Source of the DNA: Helianthus annuus
Lineage: Eukaryota; Streptophyta; Magnoliopsida; Asterales; Asteraceae
Assembly: GCF_002127325.2 (NCBI RefSeq)
Contig: NC_035436.2
Coordinates: 86,301,716 to 86,365,715 of the forward strand
Direction: 5' to 3'
DNA length: 64,000 bases
Numbering within the stretch: position 1 is the first letter of the stretch; every line of letters begins with the position of its first letter. The translations under genes and the position numbers were made by a program. The notes under the pieces are model-generated. The model had not been told where the DNA came from. It did not search any database and was given only the letters and a program-made list of their open reading frames with translations. Below, piece after piece: positions 12,301 through 23,859 of this stretch.

Positions 12301-12923
12301 GTGTATCTATGTGTTTACTCGCTTTGTATCATAAGTTTCTATTGTGGTTCCATGACTGACCGATTCCCCATGGCCATGCGTTGAACTCAGTATCGCCACC
12401 ATTTAGATTCGATCTTAGGGGCTTAAATCTCATTGTGTCTATTGTTTCTATTATCTTTGTTTCACATTACATGTTATGGTTGTGGAGTTGTGGTGGTTAT
12501 GATTATTATGAGTTCTATGGTTATAACATTTACACTTGAGGATGCATGTTAATTTTTATTTTATAAATAAAAAACAATAAGGTAAAAAAAAATTTAAACT
12601 TAAATTTATTCACCAACATTTTGTTGACCCAAAAAACTTTTTTACGCATGATACAGGTACACAAGGTTGAAATCATTGAAGTGAAGACACTTAGGGCTGA
12701 AATGATTGAAGTGAAGACACTTGATGTGCCTTAGTAATAAAAATGAACAATTATTTATGGTCTTTATATTTTGGATATTGTTAAAATTTTTGTTGGATAT
12801 TTCTATAATTACGTGTGACAATTTAATTTGGATGCTTTAAATAATTAAAATTTATAATAGTGTCATAAGCTATGAACAATCCTCATGTCCCGTACCATAT
12901 CCGTTACGGGTCGAGGTGTGACA
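12301..12923 (+). repeat. Probable LTR 3' portion ending in GGTGTGACA
   Basis: The end at 12923 (cgaggtgtgaca) matches the terminal motif of the gypsy LTRs in this window, and tttttacgcatgatacagg near 12640 resembles the R/U5 part of LTR C (tttttacatatgtttcagg). A 25-base unit, tgaaatcattgaagtgaag and following bases, occurs twice at 12668-12692 and 12698-12722. The left boundary is a guess. Confidence 0.45.
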
Positions 12924-14443
12924 ATAAGTAGGCTCCTTTTCTTATTTTTTAATTACGTTTTAACACTATTTTTAGGTTTTGAAAAAGTTGATTTTTTCTA
13001 TCGTATAACCCGCTCCAAAGATACCATCTAATATTGACTTATGTTTTTGGTTTTGGATTAATGTAAACATGTGTATATATTTCTTTCAGATGTTACATTC
13101 TGAATGTCAGTACTATATCAAACTGTAACGAACTCGAAACCCAACTAGCATGAGTATTTTTACGAGTTATTATTAAAAGAGTAAAATGCAAAAATGGTTA
13201 CTGAGTTTATGTTACTTTTGCCACTTAAGTCCAAAAATTAAACTTTTTGTATCTGGATCCCTGAGATTCATTTTTGTTTTCATTTCCATCCAAATCACTA
13301 ACTAAGTTAAAATGTATCATTAACTCCCATAGACGATTTTGGCAATTCTCAAACCTTATGGACGATTTTGACACTTTCCCATTTATTCATTTGTTTTTTA
13401 ATTTTATAAATTTTATTTTTATATTTTAATCAAAAAAATAATTATAAATAAGATGTATATATTTACACACTTATTTTTATTTTTATTTTCTTTGTTACCT
13501 TTAGATAATAATAATAACTAGTATTAAGCCCCTCCGCGTTGCGGTGGGGGCGTAAAACCATGACAAATAGCACCAGTGCCACAACACCGCCAACGACCAT
13601 CAACACTGAAGTTGCGACGTGTTATTTCGAACAAATTAGACCGAAACATAAAACATAGAAAATAATAACTAAGTCGATTAGGACCAGTGCATCGCGATTA
13701 ACCTATCAAACGAGAAAAAATAGACGACAATAAAAACGTTGAACCACACACGCACGTTGTGTAGTATTAACTCACAAAATTTAGAATAAAGCGTAAAATA
13801 AAACGTAAAAACGTTGAACCACACACAAACGTTGCGTCATGTTAAGTTGCAAAATTTAGAACAAAACGTAAAACAAACATTTTGCGAATTATGAAAAGTG
13901 TAGGGTACCAAAATTGAAAGTAACAAAGTTGTGAGGTTAAATTGGAAAAGATAGAAAGCTTTTGGGTTAAACGTAAAAAACCAAAGTAGTTTTGGGTTAA
14001 AAGTGTAATTATATAATTTTTTTTTTGAAAAACTCACTAAACAAAGAATACAACTTAACTATGCACCAAAATGTTGGTAATTTATAATGGGTTAATATCA
14101 CTACGAGCGAAAAATTGGTGGGGACCGGACTCTTTAAAAATGCAATATTTTACACTACAAATAAAAAATTCAGAAAATTTTGGTAAAATTATCACTACGA
14201 GCGAAAAAATCGGTGGGAGCCGGGCTACCCCATTCCCGAATAAAGCTTCACCGATGTGTGTATATATATATAAAATTATAAATGTGTGTATATGCATATA
14301 TATTTTGGCTAATTTATTATTTTTATTTTAAAGATAAAAAAGAAAATTAAAAAATAAGTGCTTATATGTGAAGTGTAAAATACAATATCTCTTTACGTAC
14401 GAGATGAAACTATAACATGCGTAATTAGGTTTATAACATGCGT
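12924..14443. repeat. Dispersed non-coding repeats between LTRs
   Basis: From about 13150 there is a stretch with 'aaaatgcaaaaatggtt' style wording common in plant repeats. At about 13525 a GC-rich head (agcccctccgcgttgcgg) opens a second unit that runs to about 14260. That unit has an imperfect direct repeat with a period near 75 bases (about 13731-13876, sharing acgttgaaccacacac) and a second pair, cactacgagcgaaaaa, at about 14099 and 14193. It looks like a non-autonomous element, but I cannot fix its ends or its class. No gene is seen. Confidence 0.45.
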
Positions 14444-14765
14444 TGTTGGCCCATGCATTCAAGCCCAGAAGAATAGATGATATGAAAAGCCAAAACTGGT
14501 TCTCAACAGTTGATCTTCATAAGCAGTGCATGTCCTAGACTTTCCCCATGACAGTGGTTATCTATCAGCTGATGACTTCTAAGTGTTGATCCTTCTCAAC
14601 AACTGTTTGTCAAAGACCTGATCTAGTATAAAGACTGAAGCCTAACAACTGTTGTCTCCCAAGTACTGATGAAGATTGAAGCACTGCTGACTCAAGGCCT
14701 GATCATCCTTTGAAGAAAGCATTGACCCTCAACATCAGTGCTTAGGCAACAACAGTGGGAAGCTG

Positions 14766-14830
14766 CATCAGTGCTTATATGTAATCAGTGTTTATTGTAA
14801 TCAGTGTTTGTATGATCAGTGTTTAGAGGT
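14766..14830 (+). repeat. ATCAGTGTTT repeats in copia U3
   Basis: Four spaced copies of aatcagtg(c/t)tt end about 70 bases before the TATA box. Variants of atcagtg and ccactgttg also pepper the spacer after pol. Confidence 0.8.
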
Positions 14831-14896
14831 TGTTAGGTTGTTACATGTCACTGTCTAGGAGACGTCAGCATAGATGCTCAGTGGTTTAGCTTGTAC

Positions 14897-14904
14897 TATA
14901 AATA
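14897..14904 (+). promoter_or_regulatory. TATA box of copia LTR
   Basis: TATAAATA followed immediately by a near-perfect palindrome (14905-14924) that may form a hairpin in the transcript leader. Confidence 0.72.
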
Positions 14905-15183
14905 GAACAATACTTGTATTGTTCTATTAGCTCTTTCTCACCAAGTCATCTTGTACGAACAAATCAGTGAGCTCAAGTTGAGGGGGAGTTTAGTTGCATG
15001 CATGCATTGTTGAATTTTGTAACAGATACAATCTTTCGACTAATGGAAATCATGTTTGCTGAAAACTATTCTTCTTTGATTGTGTGTTAAAGTTTATTTC
15101 CATTTCCGCTGCACATTAAATCTCTTTTTCATCTTCCATTTCTATTAAACAACACAATCTAAAGAAACTCAGATCCTAACAAT

Positions 15184-15195
15184 TGGTATTAGAGC
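15184..15195 (+). other. Primer binding site, copia element
   Basis: tggtattagagc matches the 3' end complement of initiator methionine tRNA (usual form tggtatcagagc) with one change. It lies two bases after the LTR, where reverse transcription would start. Confidence 0.9.
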
Positions 15196-15352
15196 ATATG
15201 ACAGTCAAATTCGATCTAATAATCAATTTGACATAAAAGTTCAGCTCAAATTTATTGATGCTCAAAATTGTTCGTATCAGTTGAAAAAATAGAGTAAAAG
15301 GTAATCACGTACAAAGTTGATTATTCTAAAAACCTTTGTAAAATCAACCAAT

Positions 15353-18300
15353 ATGACATCACAATCACACGACCTTCACAACACTGGAACACTATTCAAG
15401 CCACCTATGCTTGTCAGATCCGAGTACAATATCTAGCAACGTAGGATGGGCCGTGTTTTAGCTTAGCAAAACATCGGATGTTGGAAGTCAGTCATCTTTG
15501 GACCACACGTTCCAATGGTACCTAGTACTGAAGATCACAAAGGCTTTGTGCCTAAAAGCCTTGAAAATTACCCAGAACAAGATTTTCAGAAAATTGAATT
15601 AGATGCAAAGGCTTTTAGCATAGTAGCCTCAGCTCTTCCAAATGACATTTATGCTGGACTGTTACATTGTAACAGTGCCAAAGAGCTGTGGGATGCTCTT
15701 AAAGAGCAATCGGTGGAACAGAAGAGGTGATAGAAAATAACAGGGAGGTTTTGAATCAACAGTATGATACGTTTTGCCATGTGAAAGGAGAATCACTAAC
15801 ACAACAGTTTGAACGTTTTAGTTGTCTCATTAGTGAACTTAAACTTGTTAATGTTGAATTTGCAAAATCAACTCTAAATAGTAGGTTTCTAAGATCACTA
15901 CCTTACAAATGGGACACAATTGCTTTTGTAACCAGAAATTCTGTTGTATTCAAAGAGTTAAGTCTGACCCAACTTCAAGGTCGACCCCTCACTTATAAGA
16001 GAGAGTTGAACCAGAAAAAGAAGTTACAAGAGTCAGGGAAGGTTGCTGATGATTATACCTTTGGTAACACATCACTTCTGGGTCAAGAAGAATCTGGTAG
16101 TAGTAAGGATCAGAGTTATGATCATTACATTGACATAAGTGTTGGTGGAGCTTTTAACAACTCTGATTCTTACTCATCCAACTATGCTTTTACACCAAAT
16201 GGAGAAAACCAAAATTCTGACAACTTATCATTTGAACTCAATGATCTCCAGCATTTTGATCCCACTGATCTAGAGGAAATGGACATATTGCACCAACTAG
16301 CACTGCTGAGTGTAAGAACCAACAAGTTTTATAAGAGAACAGGAAGAAAATTTCCAGGGTTACATGGGAATTTAAAAGTGGGGTTGGATAAATCAAAGTT
16401 AAAGTGCTACAAGTGTAACAGGCTAGGAAATTTTGTTAGAGAATGTAGAAGCCAAACTAGTGGACCAATCATAACACATCCTAGCCCTAGACCTCAAAAC
16501 ACATAAAACACTGTGCACTATTACCAAAATACCCCTGTTGCTCATGTAAACACTACTCATTATGCACACCCTGTAACACCTGTTCCAGTGCAATATGTTC
16601 AAACCATTGTTCCCCAAATCCAGTATGTCCAAGCCCCAGTCTCTCAGGTCCAAGTGCAACAACCTGCACCACAACATGCTGCATAAACATCTGCTCAAGC
16701 AAAGGCCAGTCAGCAAAGCTTCTTTACCCAAGGCTTTGTTGATTGGAGTAGCATGCCTGATGAACTATCTGATGAAAACTTTGCTCTATTGGCTAAGAAT
16801 GATGATCCTTGTGATGAATTTTGTTTTGCAGCTTTAGAGTCAATTCCAGAAGGGCTGGAAACTGAATAGGGAGAATCCAGTGCTGAAACAGTGGATGAAA
16901 TTGCTGAGGCAGTGGTTACTGTTGTTGTTGGTGAACAGTTGTTAGAGAAGGAAATCAAACCACTGTTAGAACCTCTTGCTGACCCATGGTGCAAAGAAGA
17001 AGTGGAGAAGAAAACCAGTGATTGTGAAAATGTTTGTGACTGTGCCATGATGGCTGCAGCTAAGGTATCACCTCAGGTCTTAAAAAACCTATGTTCAGAC
17101 AAATGCATCGTAGCATTTGCTAATGTTAAAGAGGTGAATGAAAACCTTAGAGACAAAATCTTAAAAGATGAAATACAATTTGAAAAGTCTGTTAAAGAAC
17201 TTAAAAACAAATTGTCTGAAAAAGATAATGAAATCTACAGTCTTAAACATGAACACATCATAACCAAGGACCAACTTCAAGCCATGATAGAGAAATATCA
17301 TGCTTGCAAAAAGGAGTTGGAATCCACCCAAATCACTTGTGAAAAATGGGTGGAATCCTACAAAGGTTATGAGCTGATGTTAGAGAAACAAATCAAAAGC
17401 AATGTTAAATTTGGCATAGGTTTCAGGAAAAATGACCAAGTTGAAAACCCTGTTGTAAATGAGTCTGGTTCTGTTGGGATAATTCCAACAAATAAGGATG
17501 GTCAAGAAATCAAAATAACTGACAAAAATGGTAACAAAATCATTTTGGAAAGACCAGAGGGGTCATCAACCTTTGAGGAGATTGAAAAATATCAATTCAA
17601 ACCCACCTGGTCAGATGAGTGTGACATCCTTGAGAATTTCAAACCCATGGATTTTTCCACAGTTGAAGGTGTGAAAGCACCTAAGGCTACATTCATTCCT
17701 CTTAAAGACATCCCAACAATGGTTCAAAACTCTGTTGCAAAGGAGGTTGAAAAGAGGAAGAAGAGAGAAGAAGTTAAAAACTTGTTTTGCGGCTTTTGTG
17801 AAAAGAAAAATCATTGTACAAAAGACTATTTTCACTTAAAAGCATAAGATATTAACAAAACAAGCATAGTTGAGTATGCAGAACACTGCACCATCTGTGG
17901 AAAAACCAATCATCACACTCATGAGTATGTGTACCTCAAAACTTTTGAGGTTAAAAGAAAAGAGTACACTTCAAAAACACCCATGAGTTCATAAAAACAA
18001 CCCATCATGAAACAACAACCATTTGTATCTATCCAAACAGCTGTTACAAAACAGTTGAACAAAAACTCTGCTCCAAGAGATGTTCAAGTGACAGATGCAC
18101 CACCTGCCAACCAATTCCAAAGAGGAAGAGGTCAACCTCCATACTAAAGGGTCACACATGTTTATGAGGCTTACAAAAGGCCTTCTAAACCAAAAGTGAA
18201 CAGTCATCCCTTTGGATTTCAACATCTGACAGGAAATGGCCCACAACAGTGGTTAGAGAGAAATGCTTCAAAAGTTGTTTAAACCCCTGAGCTAACCACT

Positions 18301-18382
18301 GTCCATGTTCCTGGACTTGATTCTGACACTGTTGTGACCCCATCTAAAGCCTTATTGGCTTTGGAGACCCTCCTGAACTAAT
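15353..18382 (+). pseudogene. SIRE-type copia gag, broken
   Basis: The likely start is ATG at 15353. The first segment has a stop near 15434 and reads in several frames up to 15730. A shift then leads to the main frame (15727-17847), interrupted by TAA at 16504-16506, a stop near 16684 and TAG at 16867-16869. Recognisable parts: a UBN2-type gag domain (15515-15990), a first zinc knuckle near 16405-16446 in which the usual His is Asn (CYKCNRLGNFVREC), a long charged coiled-coil stretch (about 17125-17400), and cysteine pairs near 17790 (CGFC) and 17889 (CTICGKTNHH). More stops follow, in the downstream linker. In a live element this would form the particle shell; here it is dead. Exact ends are approximate. 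Confidence 0.82.
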
Positions 18383-18390
18383 TGTTTACT

Positions 18391-18563
18391 TGATGTGCAG
18401 GGAGCTTCTGCATGCTTAGATAGTCTTTGGTATGTAGATAGTGGATGCTCCAGGCACATGACTGGATGTAGAGCCCTACTCAAAGAATTCAAAAATCATG
18501 GAGGGGGTGATATATCTTTTGGTAACAATTCTAAGGGAAAGGTGTTGGGGTCTGGAACAGTTC
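18391..18563 (+). pseudogene. Copia aspartic protease fragment
   Basis: A frame shift after gag leads to a segment with WYVDSGCSRHMTG, the copia protease active-site signature (Asp-Ser-Gly). It continues with a glycine-rich stretch until 18563, where the minus-strand element interrupts the reading frame. The sequence resumes in phase after the duplicated AGTTC at 20535. The protease would cut the polyprotein during particle maturation. Confidence 0.85.
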
Positions 18564-18774
18564 TGTAGGAACGTTTGACGACCTGACAAGTCGATCAGAA
18601 TAGCGTTTAGACAGAATCAGAGGCGGAATTCATTGATTGGGTCTTCGTAAAGCTTGATTTCACTATTTAATGTCTCGTTTATTGATCAATTGACAACTAT
18701 ACAAGTTCCGGAGACAAATTGGCAGGGCTTCGCCGTTACGTACAAGACTAACTGATCAGGTCCGCTCCAACTAC

Positions 18775-18784
18775 CTATATATAG
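18775..18784 (-). promoter_or_regulatory. TATA box of the non-autonomous element
   Basis: ctatatatag lies just downstream, in the minus direction, of the repeat array and palindrome. Confidence 0.65.
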
Positions 18785-18796
18785 ACTATCTGGTTC

Positions 18797-18932
18797 GCTT
18801 TTATGTCATGACATAAAAGCGGACCTAACAGATTGACACAAAAGCGGACCTAACAAGTGACACAAAAGCGGACCTATCAAGTGACACAAAAGCGGACCTC
18901 ACCTTTTGACATAAAAGCAGACCTAACTAAAC
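18797..18932 (-). repeat. GACATAAAAGCGGACCT array with 24-bp palindrome
   Basis: Five copies of ga(c/t)a(c/t)aaaagcggaccta at 18-20 base spacing, opening with a perfect palindrome at 18797-18820. A second array is in the truncated LTR at 20322-20440. Confidence 0.9.
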
Positions 18933-20321
18933 TTATGTGTTTCTTGATTTCCGATCACTCTACAATCAGCCCTAACCTAAGACTCGAACTAAGATGTAGT
19001 CGACAGACAACTGCACCAACAGACTCCCCCTTGAATGTTGACGGAATCTTCAGTGAGAGTCTTCAAACATTACAGCTCTTCACTCTTAATCGGTCTTCTT
19101 CAGGAACTCTGCCTGGAATCATATCTTCTTCAGGAACTTCCTCCTGGAATCATGTGCCTGGATCTTTCTCTGGCTATAACTTTCATCAGACTCCCCCTAT
19201 CATCATGCTAGGATCGCTGTCTGGAATTCGTTATCACCTTTGAAATTATATCCTGGCTTTTTCTCTGTTCAGCTCAAACATCTACACAAATCTCAAACAC
19301 TAATAAGAACAAACAATATTGTGATTCAACTAACTGAATCAACTAAACATTTAAGAATATTCAAGAATTTTTCACATTTAACAATTTATTAAACTTTCCA
19401 AAATCTGATTAACTATTTCAAATCACTTTAACCAAACCTCTGATCATCATGTTTAGCCTTTGAGATTTTGAATTTCAGCTCTCCAACATCAGTTGTCGAA
19501 AATCTTTTTGGATTTTTCAAAATAAGAAACATAAATGCAAAGACAGAAATTAAATGCAGAAGTGAAATATGTACAAACATATTTTTGTGAGTTTGTGCAA
19601 GAGGATCATATCAGTTTTTGAGACATATCACCAACACCGTTAAGCTTTAAACATTTTAAGTCTTAAACAATTTACCTAGATTGTCAATATATTGATCCAC
19701 TTTAAATTTTCACACAAATTTCAATTGATTCGAGATACGATATTAATGTTTTAAAGACTTAAACTTAATTGTGTATCACTCCACTTGAATATACTCCTGT
19801 ATCCGGATCCCAAATATTCAGTCTTACATGTGAGTATAACACACATGATATCTGTAAAGGGGTAGTGTGCGAGGGCCGTGAGAGCTCAGGTCGATACTTC
19901 CGTATACGCAGAGAGATGACGGCTTCGACTTTCGGTGGGTCCCCTTTAGAGGATCTTTTGTTACAACAGCAAGGATTATCAATTTTATTGTTTAATCAGA
20001 TTGCTGAGGGCGAGCTTATGTTTCAAAGCTTTTTGCAGAAAGTATTATTCAAGGACTAGGTCAGTACTTCCATATAGCAGAAGTCCCGGAATAATACCCC
20101 AGATATCACTGAGCATAAAGACCTAGTATCTCAGAATACGGGACCTTTCAAACAAGATTTCGGGGGTTACCCATATATCCAAGAATAGTTACCCACGAAT
20201 TAAGCAAGTTCGAATTTAGGTTTATATCTCGTTTCAATTTACTAAATGTGCGAAAACCTACTGACACATCCACAGTAAGATTGTTTATCACTTTTGAACA
20301 TTCCAATTCTTTAGCGTGCTG

Positions 20322-20534
20322 TGACATAAAAGCGGACCTAACAGATTGACATAAAAGCGGACCTAAACCTTGACACAAAAGCGGACCTATCAAGTGACAC
20401 AAAAGCGGACCTCACCTTTTGACATAAAAGCGGACCTAACTAAACTTATGTGTTTCTTGATTTCCGATCACTCTACAATCAGCCCTAACCTAAGAGTCGA
20501 ACTAAGATGTAGTCGACAGACAACTGCACCAACA
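20322..20534 (-). repeat. Truncated 5' LTR of the non-autonomous element (213 bp)
   Basis: Aligns without length change to 18809-19021 of the intact LTR. The alignment stops exactly at the centre of the 24-bp palindrome; the remaining 245 bases of the LTR are missing and unrelated sequence follows. Confidence 0.88.
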
Positions 20535-21187
20535 AGTTCAGTCTGGAAAAATCAAGTTTGAAAATGTCAATCTTATTGACAATCTAAAGTTCAACCTCCT
20601 TAGTGTCTCACAAATGAGTGACAAAGGCTATGGGTCATTCTTTACTAAGGAGAGTTGCAAGATTGTTAGACCAGAAATGGTCAAAACGATTGAAGAAATA
20701 ATAGCCAATAAAAAACCCAACTTATTTCTCAAAGGAGTGGCAATGTTTATGTAGTTGATTTGTCAAAAGAGAGCCCCATGACTGATGCATGTCTGTTCTT
20801 AGCTGCCTCTAACAAAGAGACATAATTATGGCACAGAAGATTGGGGCACACAAATCTCAAGACAATCACTGCTTTGTCAAAACAAGGCCTTGTAAGACGT
20901 CTTCCATAAAAATTGTTCACTTGTTCTGAGCATTGTGTTTCCTGTTTAAAAGGTAAACAACATAAAAGCTCATACAAGTCAATTGAAGAGTCCAAAACAA
21001 CCAAGTGTTTGCAAATGCTGCACATGGATTTGTTTGGCCCAGTAAAAATCATGTGCTTGAAAAAGAAAAGATACTGTTTGGTCATTATAGATGATTTTTC
21101 TAGGTTTACATGGACTTACTTCTTACATTCTAAAATGAGACTACAGGCATTTTGCAAGACTTTGTCAAACAGGTTGAAAAGCAATTT
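20535..21187 (+). pseudogene. Copia GAG-pre-integrase and start of integrase, broken
   Basis: The protease-to-integrase part of copia pol resumes after the nested element. I see a segment ending in LLSVSQM (near 20590-20620), then the zinc region with CVSCLKGKQH (about 20930-20965), then the integrase core start LHMDLFGPV and VIIDDFSRFTW (about 21018-21110). There are several stops and shifts between 20750 and 20910. At 21187 the frame is cut by gypsy element B; AATTT is duplicated at the two junctions (21183-21187 and 42869-42873). The integrase would insert the DNA copy into the genome. Confidence 0.85.
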
Positions 21188-21894
21188 TGTGACAACTCGA
21201 GTTTCCGAGATTCCACTTTCGCAATTATTGCACGTTCACTGTTTGTTTAGTTGCTTACTCACACAATTTGTTTGCTTTGTAACTGTATACGTTGTGATTT
21301 GATAAAGTGTAGTGTGATTGTTGCATGGTTATGTGTTATTTTACGAAGATTTGACAAATACATGAACTTGGTGGTGAAACTGTAAATTATATGTGGTGTG
21401 TGTGTTTTGTGTAAAGGATGATACTTAGGGGTGTTTAGTGTTAATAATGAAAATAAAACAAAACCCCTTAACCCTAATCATTCTCACCAATTTCAATCAT
21501 ACGGCACTTCAAATCATTCTCTCTACAATCATTTCTCTCATCATTCTTGGCTACACAAGTTCTCTTGCATCGATCTTGATCTTCCAATCCATCTAGAATC
21601 AATCTAAGGTAAACGTTTAATGATTATTTGTTGTTAATCATTGGTTATTTGATTCATGCAAACCCTAGTTCTCCAAACAATGGTTCTGTGTTTATTTATC
21701 ATTCTGATTGTTTGCACAATGGTTTATGAGTATTTGCGTAACCTTTTGCCTGTCACTATGATGTTTGATATGCTAGAATAGTTAGATTGTCTGTTTGATT
21801 ACAGCACTGGCAATGTCTGGGATTAGGGTTCTTGATCGTAAAACGTAACTGTTCCATTGAATTTGAATATTCACATGATTGATCGTTGATCCGA

Positions 21895-22480
21895 ATTTTG
21901 ATAAGTGAAGTATAGTCCGAATTTTGTAAAGGAACTAAAGTCCGAATTTTTACAAGGACTCCTTGAGTCCGAGTTTCATTAATGCACAAGGTCCGAGTTT
22001 ATGGAATGAATATGATCTGAGTTTTTTGCCATGGTCCGAGTTTTGCTAAGGGTAAACAGGGTCCGAGTTTTATGATGAACCATGGAGTCCGAACTTTATA
22101 AGGGTGCATGGTCCGAATTTTTGGGTTGTTTCCCTTGTCCGACTTTTGTGATGTAATGTATGGCCGACTTATAAGTATTGATTAAATGGTCCGAATTTCT
22201 GTAAAGCATATATAGTCCGAGTTTTATAAAGAGTGTTTGGTCTGAGTTTTGATTTACTGATATATAAATTCCGAACTTATTACATGGTCCGAATTTATTG
22301 AATGGTCCGAACTTGTTGGATGATATATAAGGAGTGTTTGGGTTCGAGTTTTATAAGCATGAATGGTCTGAACTTTGTTTGGTTGCCTAGTCTGAGTTTT
22401 TATTAATACTTGTATGATCCGAGTTTTGTAAACAAAACACATGGTCTGAGTTTTCAAACATTAAAGGGGTCCGAGATTGT
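21895..22480 (+). repeat. GGTCCGAGTTTT interspersed repeat in LTR B
   Basis: About twenty degenerate copies of (g)gtccga(a/g)tttt spaced 20-40 bases apart. The same field is in the 3' LTR at about 41218-41810. Confidence 0.85.
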
Positions 22481-22831
22481 TGTTTGGTTCATAAGTGTTA
22501 ATGTATGCCACTGTATGCCACTGTATGTTACTGTATGTTACTGGATGATACTGTATGTATGAACAATCTATGTCATGTCATTCTGTACACGATTATCACA
22601 CGGAACACAGTTGTTTGGACATCAAGGAATTGTAAACCCTAATTGAACGTAAACACTTACATTGAGTTTATGTGCAATGTACCTTAGGTCGTGTGTAACG
22701 GACCTAACCATTAATTAACACTAGAAACAATAACAAACCGAGCAAACCAAGGTGAGTTCACATTCTAACCAAGGCATGGGATTCCCGGGGTTGGGAATGG
22801 GATTGTACTTACACTGTTACTAGACTATCAA

Positions 22832-23090
22832 CCGTCGTCCTCGGATGCGAAGGATACATACGTAAAACCTACGTATACTTGTACTCATCACTGTCCTCAG
22901 GTTGCGAAGGACACCGACGTAAAACCTACGTAAACTTATACTCACTACTGCCTCGGGTTGTGACAGGCACTTACGTAAAACCTACGTAAACCCCCGCGTA
23001 CCACTGTCCTCGGGTTGAGAAGGACACTTACGTAAATCCTACGTAAACCTTGTACTTACTATTGTTCTCGGGTTAAGAAGAACACTTATG
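22832..23090 (+). repeat. Five-copy tandem of about 55 bp in LTR B
   Basis: Each copy has cctcgggttg..aaggacac then acgtaaaacctacgtaaac. The acgtaaaacctacgt core is itself partly palindromic. The matching field in the 3' LTR is 42152-42410. Confidence 0.88.
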
Positions 23091-23551
23091 GTTACAAATA
23101 GTCTAGTGTATATGCAACTATGGGAAGCCCCCACTAATAGAACATACTATCGGCCTAGTAGAGCCACACGTTACGAAACAAACTTACTGTTACGAACTTA
23201 GTTACTGTGAACTCGCTCAACTAGTTGTTGACCCTCTGTTACATGCCTTGCAGGTCGATAGGTATACGTGGAGCTTGCACTGGGAGGCGCGGTCGTTATG
23301 GACAAGGATTATGCATGCGTTGATTAAACATTATGACATTACATACTTTAGTTATGTTGGGCTTTTACTCATATGCTTCCGCTAAACATTGATATTGAAC
23401 TTATGTTGGAACACCTTTCATATTGGTTTGGTTGAATTACAAATACTTTTACTTATTACTTACATGTTCAATATGATTGGTGGCTTGATCCTGGTCAGTC
23501 ACGCTCCCAAGCGGTGATACTCCGCGGGTGGATTTTGGGGGTGTGACAGAT

Positions 23552-23563
23552 TGGTATCAGAGC
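23552..23563 (+). other. Primer binding site, element B
   Basis: tggtatcagagc, a perfect match to the initiator methionine tRNA complement, three bases after the LTR end. A leader of about 300 bases without other features follows. Confidence 0.95.
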
Positions 23564-23859
23564 CATTGGTTATAGAGAACTCGGTTTTAATAAGGGAAAA
23601 ACGTTTTTATTAAAACCAGACTATAACCAGTACAGTGCTCAACGATCCACAACGACGCCTCGCTCCACGTGCAAGACTCAACATCCTAGGTAATATGGTT
23701 TATGTTTATTGCCTACATGCTAGAATTACATAGAACTTTGCTCGTGGTATGCTTAGATTACATTGCCTACTATTCGTTATTGCTTGAGAACACTTGTGTG
23801 CTTACTCTCTTCTGTCATCGCACTATTCGCGAACCTCTCTCACTTATGTTACATTTGCT

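Larger units (their letters stand above)
14444..15181 (+). repeat. 5' LTR of the copia element (738 bp)
   Basis: Starts TGTTGGCCC and ends CCTAACA, giving imperfect inverted ends, and is followed two bases later by the primer binding site. It has a run of atcagtgttt copies, a TATA box at 14897-14904 and a near-palindrome at 14905-14924 (gaacaatacttgtattgttc). Confidence 0.9.
18564..19021 (-). repeat. 3' LTR of the non-autonomous element (458 bp)
   Basis: Intact LTR on the minus strand with TG...CA ends. It carries a TATA box and a run of gacataaaagcggaccta copies, plus a perfect 24-bp palindrome at 18797-18820 with arm gcttttatgtca. Confidence 0.85.
18564..20534 (-). mobile_element. Non-autonomous copia-like element nested in the copia protease
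   Basis: AGTTC flanks the insert on both sides (18559-18563 and 20535-20539). On the minus strand the insert begins TGTTGGTGCAG and ends CGTTCCTACA. A polypurine tract (agggggagtc, plus coordinates 19022-19031) precedes its intact 3' LTR (18564-19021). The LTR at the other end is cut to 213 bases (20322-20534) and no primer site follows it. The 1.3 kb between the LTRs has no gag or pol domain I can recognise; the minus-strand open frame at 20148-20402 is not like any protein I know. Such an element would depend on enzymes made by others. Confidence 0.85.
21188..23548 (+). repeat. 5' LTR of element B (2361 bp)
   Basis: TGTGACAACTCG...GGGTGTGACA. The likely transcript start is near 21440-21500, before a C/T-rich leader. 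Downstream lie many copies of ggtccgagtttt (about 21895-22480), an 11-bp tandem (ctgtatgccac type, 22505-22558) and five copies of a unit of about 55 bp (22832-23090). Confidence 0.93.

Noticed and set aside
20148..20402. 84-codon minus-strand frame in the non-autonomous element
   Set aside because: Its first half translates the repeated LTR units and the rest has no recognised domain.
23552..23563. tRNA-like sequence
   Set aside because: It is only the primer binding site; there is no cloverleaf around it. The same holds for 15184, 29450 and 54019.
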